Source: Apostichopus japonicus (Eukaryota; Echinodermata; Holothuroidea; Aspidochirotida; Stichopodidae). From it: DNA of 64,000 nucleotides. Positions 59,780 to 64,000 of the stretch are shown in pieces. Both the position numbers and the translations under genes were made by a program. Below the pieces are notes generated by a model. It did not search any database. It was not told the DNA's origin and saw only the letters and a list, made by a program, of their open reading frames with translations. Position 1 is the stretch's first letter. Each line of letters opens with the position of its first letter. Location of the stretch: the NCBI RefSeq assembly GCF_037975245.1, contig NC_092565.1, forward strand, positions 11,528,499 to 11,592,498, written 5' to 3'.

Positions 59780-60371
59780 GTGTATAAATGTCATGGTTGG
59801 ACTCGTGCAAGATATATCCGGGAGCAACCCCGACACTCCTCTGAAAATACGGGTTGCTCCCAGGTGAGAAGGTCGATTGTGTGGTCGATGGCACGAGTGT
59901 CATGCGACCGGGCGAGGGCCGAGTATTTAGCCGACGGTGACGGCAGGCCGCCCGATTGAGAAACGGTCAGATATCGAGCTTTCATCACGGGACCCGTTCG
60001 GGCTTGTTGCCGTTGCTGCGACCACGTGTTGCACTCGGCGCTCTGTACGGGCTTTTTCATCCAAGCAACGAATGCACGCTCGAGGCGTGCGATTGCTCTC
60101 CTCTATAACAGTGGACGAGCCGTCGCCCTCCCGCGTCGCCCTCCCGCGTCGCTTCGAACCGGTCCCGTGTCCAAGGCGGGACCACTGCGACTCCTCTCGA
60201 AACGACCCAGTCGACTCGTGTAGAGATATACACCTCGAGAATCCCTTCGGGCGGTTCTTCGATCACTGTACCGTAATAGCACGGCATCGAAGGTTGAGGA
60301 TTGAGAGAGAAAGGGGAGTGCGAGAGCGACTCCAGGATGGCGAACGGGCCTAGCCCGGTTCCGTCGACCGT
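59780..60371 (+). promoter_or_regulatory. P-iii core and leader E, copy 19 (592 bp)
   Basis: As copy 18 but with the majority CTCTCCTCTATAAC. Confidence 0.6.
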
Positions 60372-60547
60372 TACCTGGTTGATCCTGCCAGTAGTCATAT
60401 GCTTGTCTCGAAGATTAAGCAATGCACGGCTAAGTACAATCCTGAACATACAAGAGAAACTGCAGATGGCTCATTAGATCAGTTATGGTTTATTGGAGAA
60501 AGTCTTATACCATGGATAACTGTGGTAATTCTAGAGCTTATACTAAT
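60372..60547 (+). rRNA. 18S rRNA 5'-end fragment, copy 19 (truncated)
   Basis: Majority sequence, exactly 3642 bp from copy 18; the last copy in the window. Confidence 0.9.
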
Positions 60548-62729
60548 GAGAGAGAAAGGAAAAGGGAGAAGAGAGAAGGCTTCTCGCGTTGCTTGGTGGA
60601 TGGCACGAGTGTCATGCGACCGGGCGGAGGGCAGAGTCGTAGGCCGAAGGCGACGGCAGGCCGGCCCGATCCACCCGAAGAGATGAGAGAGAAAGTAGAA
60701 TGGAGAGATGAAGAATGAGAGAGGAAGGAGAAGAGAGAAGGCTTCTCGCGTTGCTTGGTGGCTGGCACGAGTGTCATGCGACGGGGCGGAGGGCAGAGCG
60801 GCAGGCCGAAGGCGACGGCAGGCCGGCCCGATTCACCCGCAGAGATCTGGATCTCGTTCGAGAATTCGAGATCTCGTGGGGGCAGTCGGGAGGGGCATTC
60901 GAGTCGATCCGAGACTCGTGAAGGCTTTCAATATCTGTCGTGTGTGTATAAATGTCATGGTTGGACACTTGCGGGCCCTCTCGTAGGGTCGGCCGTCGTT
61001 TCTTCGCGACCATGTGTTGCAACTCGGCGCTCTCACGGGGTTCATCCACTCCCCCCCGTGAGCAGAGGTGTCCCTCCGTGCACACGTATATATCAACGTT
61101 CAGATATGAAGCTTTCGCGGACGGGTGTCCACCCGAGACTGGAAAAGGCTCCTTGCCTGTGGTGCGTAAATATTTTTGCACGTCGAGAATGCGTTGAAAG
61201 GGCGATCGGCGCTCAGAACGGGGGTTTTCACCCACTCGCCCCGTGAGCAGAAGATTCTTTCGTGCATATTATCTACAAACCCAGATATTGAGCTTTTTCA
61301 TCCGCAGAACCCCCGGTGGAGAAGAGAGAAGAGAGAGAGAGGAGAGATGAAAGGGAGAAGAGAGAAGGCTTCTCGCGTTGCTTGGTGGATGGCACGAGTG
61401 TCATGCGACCTGGCGGAGGGTAGAGCGGCAGGCCGAAGGCGACGGCAGGCCGGCCCGATTCACCCGCAGAGATCTGGATCTCGTTCGAGAATTCGAGATC
61501 TCGTGGGGGGCAGTCGGGAGGGGCAGTCGATCAGAGAGAAAGGAGAAGGGAGAGATGAGAGAGAAAGGAGAGGGGAGAAGGGAGAAGAGAGAAGGCTTCT
61601 CGCGTTGTTCGGTGGATGGCACAAGTGTCATGAGAGAAAGGAGAAGGGAGAGATGAGAGATGAGAGAGAAAGGAGAAGGGAGAAGAGAGTAGGCTTCTCG
61701 CGTTGCTTGGTGGATGGCACGAGTGTCATGCGACCTGGCAGAGTGGCGGGTCGAAGGCGACGGCAGGCCGGCCCGATGCATCTGCAAGATCTGACCCTCG
61801 TTCGAGATTTTGAGATCTCTTTAGTGTAGCGGGTATTGGCTTAAGTGTGTGATCCAATGGTCAGAACGAGTGGGCAGAGTGAATCGGATTCTATATATGA
61901 GGGGGGTTGTAGAGTCGATCCAAGACTCGAGAAGGCTTTTAATATCTGTCGTGGGTGTATAAATGTCATGGTTGGACTCTTGCTAGCCTTCTCGGTAGGG
62001 TCAGCCGTCGTTTCATCGCGACCATGTGTTGCAACTCGGCGCTCAGAGCGGGGGTTTTCACCCACTCGCCCCGTGAGCAGAAGGTTCTTTCGTGCATATT
62101 ATCTACAAACCCAGATATTGAGCTTTTTCATCCGCAGAACCCCCGGTGGAGAAGAGAGAGAAGAGAGAGAGAGAGAAGGGAAGAGAGGAGAGATGAAAGG
62201 GAGAAGAGAGAAGGCTTCTCGCGTTGCTTGGTGGATGGCACGAGTGTCATGCGACCTTGCGGAGGGTAGAGCGGCAGGCCGAAGGCGACGGCAGGCCGGC
62301 CCGATTCACCCGCAGAGATCTGGATCTCGTTCGAGAATTCGAGATCTCGTGGGGGACAGTCGGGAGGGGCAGTCGATCAGAGAGAAAGGAGAAGGGAGAG
62401 ATGAGAGATGAGAGAGAAAGGAGAAGTAAGAAAGGAGAAGGCTTCTCGTGTTTTTTGTTGGTTGGCACAAGTGTCATGAGAGAAAGGAGAGATGATAGAG
62501 AAGGGAGAAGAGAGAAGGCTTCTCGCGTTGCTTGGTGATTGGCACGAGTGTCATGCGACCGGGCGGAGGGCAGAGTCGCAGGCCGAAGGCCGAAGGCGAC
62601 GGCAGGCCGGCCCGATTCACCCACAGAGATCATCGGTCTCGTTCGAAGTTTCGAGATCTCGTGAGGGGTAGTCGGGAGGGGTAGTCGAGTCGATCCGATA
62701 CTCGAGAAGGCCTTCAATATCTGTCGTAT

Positions 62730-62896
62730 GTGTATAAATGTCATGGTTGGACTCGTGCAAGATATATCCGGGAGCAACCCCGACACTCCTCTGAATATAC
62801 GGGTTGCTAACAGGTGAGAAGGTCGATTGTGTGGTCGATGGCACGAGTGTCATCCGACCGGGCGAGGGCCGAGTATTTAGCCGACGGTGACGGTGA
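62730..62896 (+). promoter_or_regulatory. Second orphan P-iii with truncated leader
   Basis: Same break, hairpin damage and GTCATCCGACC change as the orphan at 11092, 51638 bp away. The two descend from one event. Confidence 0.6.
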
Positions 62897-64000
62897 CACT
62901 CGCCCCGTGAGCAGAAGATTCTTTCGTGCATATTATCTACAAACCCAGATATTGAGCTTTTTCATACGCAGAACCCCCGGTGGAGAAGAGAGAAGAGAGA
63001 GAAGAGAGAGAGAGGAGAGATGAAAGGGAGAAGAGAGAAGGCTTCTCGCGTTGCTTGGTGGATGGCACGAGTGTCATGCGACCTGGCGGAGGGTAGAGCG
63101 GCAGGCCGAAGGCGACGGCAGGCCGGCCCGATTCACCCGCAGAGATCTGGATCTCGTTCGAGAATTCGAGATCTCGTGGGGGGCAGTCGGGAGGGGCAGT
63201 CGATCAGAGAGAAAGGAGAAGAGAGAGATGAGAGATGAGAGAGAAAGGAGAGGGGAGAAGGGAGAAGAGAGAAGGCTTCTCCCGTTGTTCGGTGGATGGC
63301 ACAAGTGTCATGAGAGAAAGGAGAAGGGAGATATGAGAGAGAAATTAGAAGGGAGAAGAGAGTAGGCTTCTCGCGTTGCTTGGTGGATGGCACGAGTGTC
63401 ATGCGACCTGGCAGAATGGCGGGTCGAAGGCGACGGCAGGCCGGCCCGATGCATCTGCAAGATCTGACCCTCGTTCGAGATTTTGAGATCTCTTTAGTGT
63501 AGCGGGTATTGGCTTAAGTGTGTGATCCAATGGTCAGAACGAGTGGGCAGAGTGAATCGGATTCTATATATGAGGGGGGTTGTAGAGTCGATCCAAGACT
63601 CGAGAAGGCTTTTAATATCTGTCGTGGGTGTATAAATGTCATGGTTGGACACTTGCGGGCCCTCTCGTAGGGTCGGCCGTCGTTTCTTCGCGACCATGTG
63701 TTGCAACTCGGCGCTCTCACGGGGTTCATCCACTCCCCCCGTGAGCAGAGGTGTCCCTCCGTGCACACGTATATATCAACGTTCAGATATGAAGCTTTCG
63801 CGGACGGGAGTCCACCCGAGACTGGAAAAGGCTCCTTGCCTGTGGTGCGTAAATATTTTTGCACGTCTAGACTCTTGCTGGCCTTCTCGGTAGGGTCAGC
63901 CGTCGTTTCATCGCGACCATGTGTTGCAACTCGGCGCTCGGAGCGGGGGTTTTCACCCACTCGCCCCGTGAGCAGAAGGTTCTTTCGTGCATATTATCCA

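Larger units (their letters stand above)
56730..60371 (+). repeat. Higher-order unit 18 (3642 bp; P-i reappears after P-ii)
   Basis: Order: P-i 57302, P-ii 58314, P-i 58776, P-iii 59780. After the P-ii/Q2 section an A repeat continues into a second P-i at about 58720, giving a hybrid of the unit 3 and unit 17 patterns. From P-iii (56138) through the P-ii at 58314, the sequence recurs 3641-3642 bp downstream. Q1 has the 22-bp filler at 57544-57565. Confidence 0.85.
1..64000 (+). repeat. rDNA spacer-derived higher-order tandem array (block glossary)
   Basis: The whole window is built from a few blocks, all in + orientation. Reference positions are in the unit beginning at 14618. S, 18S 5' fragment, 14618-14793. 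A, 162-bp repeat with core TTGCTTGGTGGATGGCACGA, first cores near 14827 and 14989. P-i, 15155-15211. Q1, 15212-15435, with a poly-C tract. Q2, 15436-15609. Polypurine arrays with further A repeats follow. The pre-ii block runs from about 15976 to P-ii at 16156. Then come Q1, Q2, polypurine, A and K (core TTTTTGTTGGTTGGCACAAG), P-iii at 17440, and leader E up to the next S. P-i cores start at 191, 5023, 9304, 15191, 18604, 22380, 24532, 27343, 30301, 32170, 35118, 38356, 44435, 47649, 50870, 54075, 57302, 58776 and 60944. P-ii cores start at 2881, 6083, 7143, 10315, 11990, 13057, 16156, 20223, 25488, 28404, 33238, 36221, 39461, 42300, 45494, 48718, 51933, 55135, 58314, 61955 and 63628. An i/ii chimera is at 41455. 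The rDNA origin is firm; promoter function is inferred. Confidence 0.9.
60372..64000 (+). repeat. Higher-order unit 19 (right-truncated)
   Basis: P-i at 60944, filler in Q1 at 61185-61206, P-ii at 61955, orphan P-iii at 62730, then P-ii at 63628 and Q1/Q2 to the window edge. It repeats 10.3-12.3 kb at an offset of 51638 bp. No 18S fragment is reached in the last 3.45 kb, so the array continues past the edge. Confidence 0.85.

Noticed and set aside
1-64000. CRISPR-like regular repeats
   Set aside because: Units are long, nested and in a eukaryotic rDNA context. There are no short repeats with unique spacers of constant size and no cas genes.
1-64000. Transposable element or retroelement inserted in rDNA
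   Set aside because: No reverse transcriptase or transposase motifs, terminal repeats or target duplications were seen. The repeats are explained by tandem duplication of spacer and gene-start sequence.

Overview
This 64 kb window is one continuous, hierarchical tandem array derived from eukaryotic ribosomal DNA. I see no protein-coding gene in it. The decisive landmark is a truncated 5' end of the small-subunit (18S) rRNA gene, about 176 bases long. It occurs 19 times, always on the + strand, and starts with the near-universal CTGGTTGATCCTGCCAGT and includes the conserved GGTAATTCTAGAGC. Each copy stops at the same point and runs directly into purine-rich spacer repeats. No rest of 18S, no 5.8S and no 28S was found anywhere. 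The organism is a eukaryote. The 18S fragment departs from the usual animal/fungal/plant sequence at several conserved positions, so I do not name a taxon; a fast-evolving animal lineage is only a guess.

Layout. The 19 fragments divide the window into a partial left unit, 18 complete higher-order units (1.87 to 5.88 kb, commonly about 3.2 kb) and a partial right unit. A typical unit reads: 18S fragment (S); one to three 162-bp A repeats; promoter-like block P-i; spacer domains Q1 and Q2; polypurine arrays with more A repeats; a pre-ii block with a TATATATGAGGGGGG-like motif; P-ii; Q1 and Q2 again; polypurine, A and K repeats; P-iii; a 0.56-0.6 kb leader (E) resembling an external transcribed spacer; next S. 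The P block, with core GTGTATAAATGTCATGG, occurs 62 times, always on the + strand and mostly about 1 kb apart.

How the parts relate. The layout matches an rDNA intergenic spacer with duplicated spacer promoters, in which the true gene start (promoter, external spacer, first part of 18S) was captured and amplified. Q1, Q2 and E share a diverged core, and E contains a diverged A core, so much of the array seems built by repeated duplication of one ancestral promoter/leader region. Shared variants link non-adjacent units in a mosaic: 4.5-10 kb with 53.5-58.6 kb, 10.3-12.3 kb with 62-64 kb, 12.2-14.2 kb with 41.5-43.4 kb, 14.6-19.2 kb with 47.1-51.4 kb, and 26-29.5 kb with 31-34.3 kb. Unequal exchange and gene conversion explain this best. 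The many short open frames on both strands, up to about 325 codons, are by-products of stop-poor purine-rich and GC-rich repeats.
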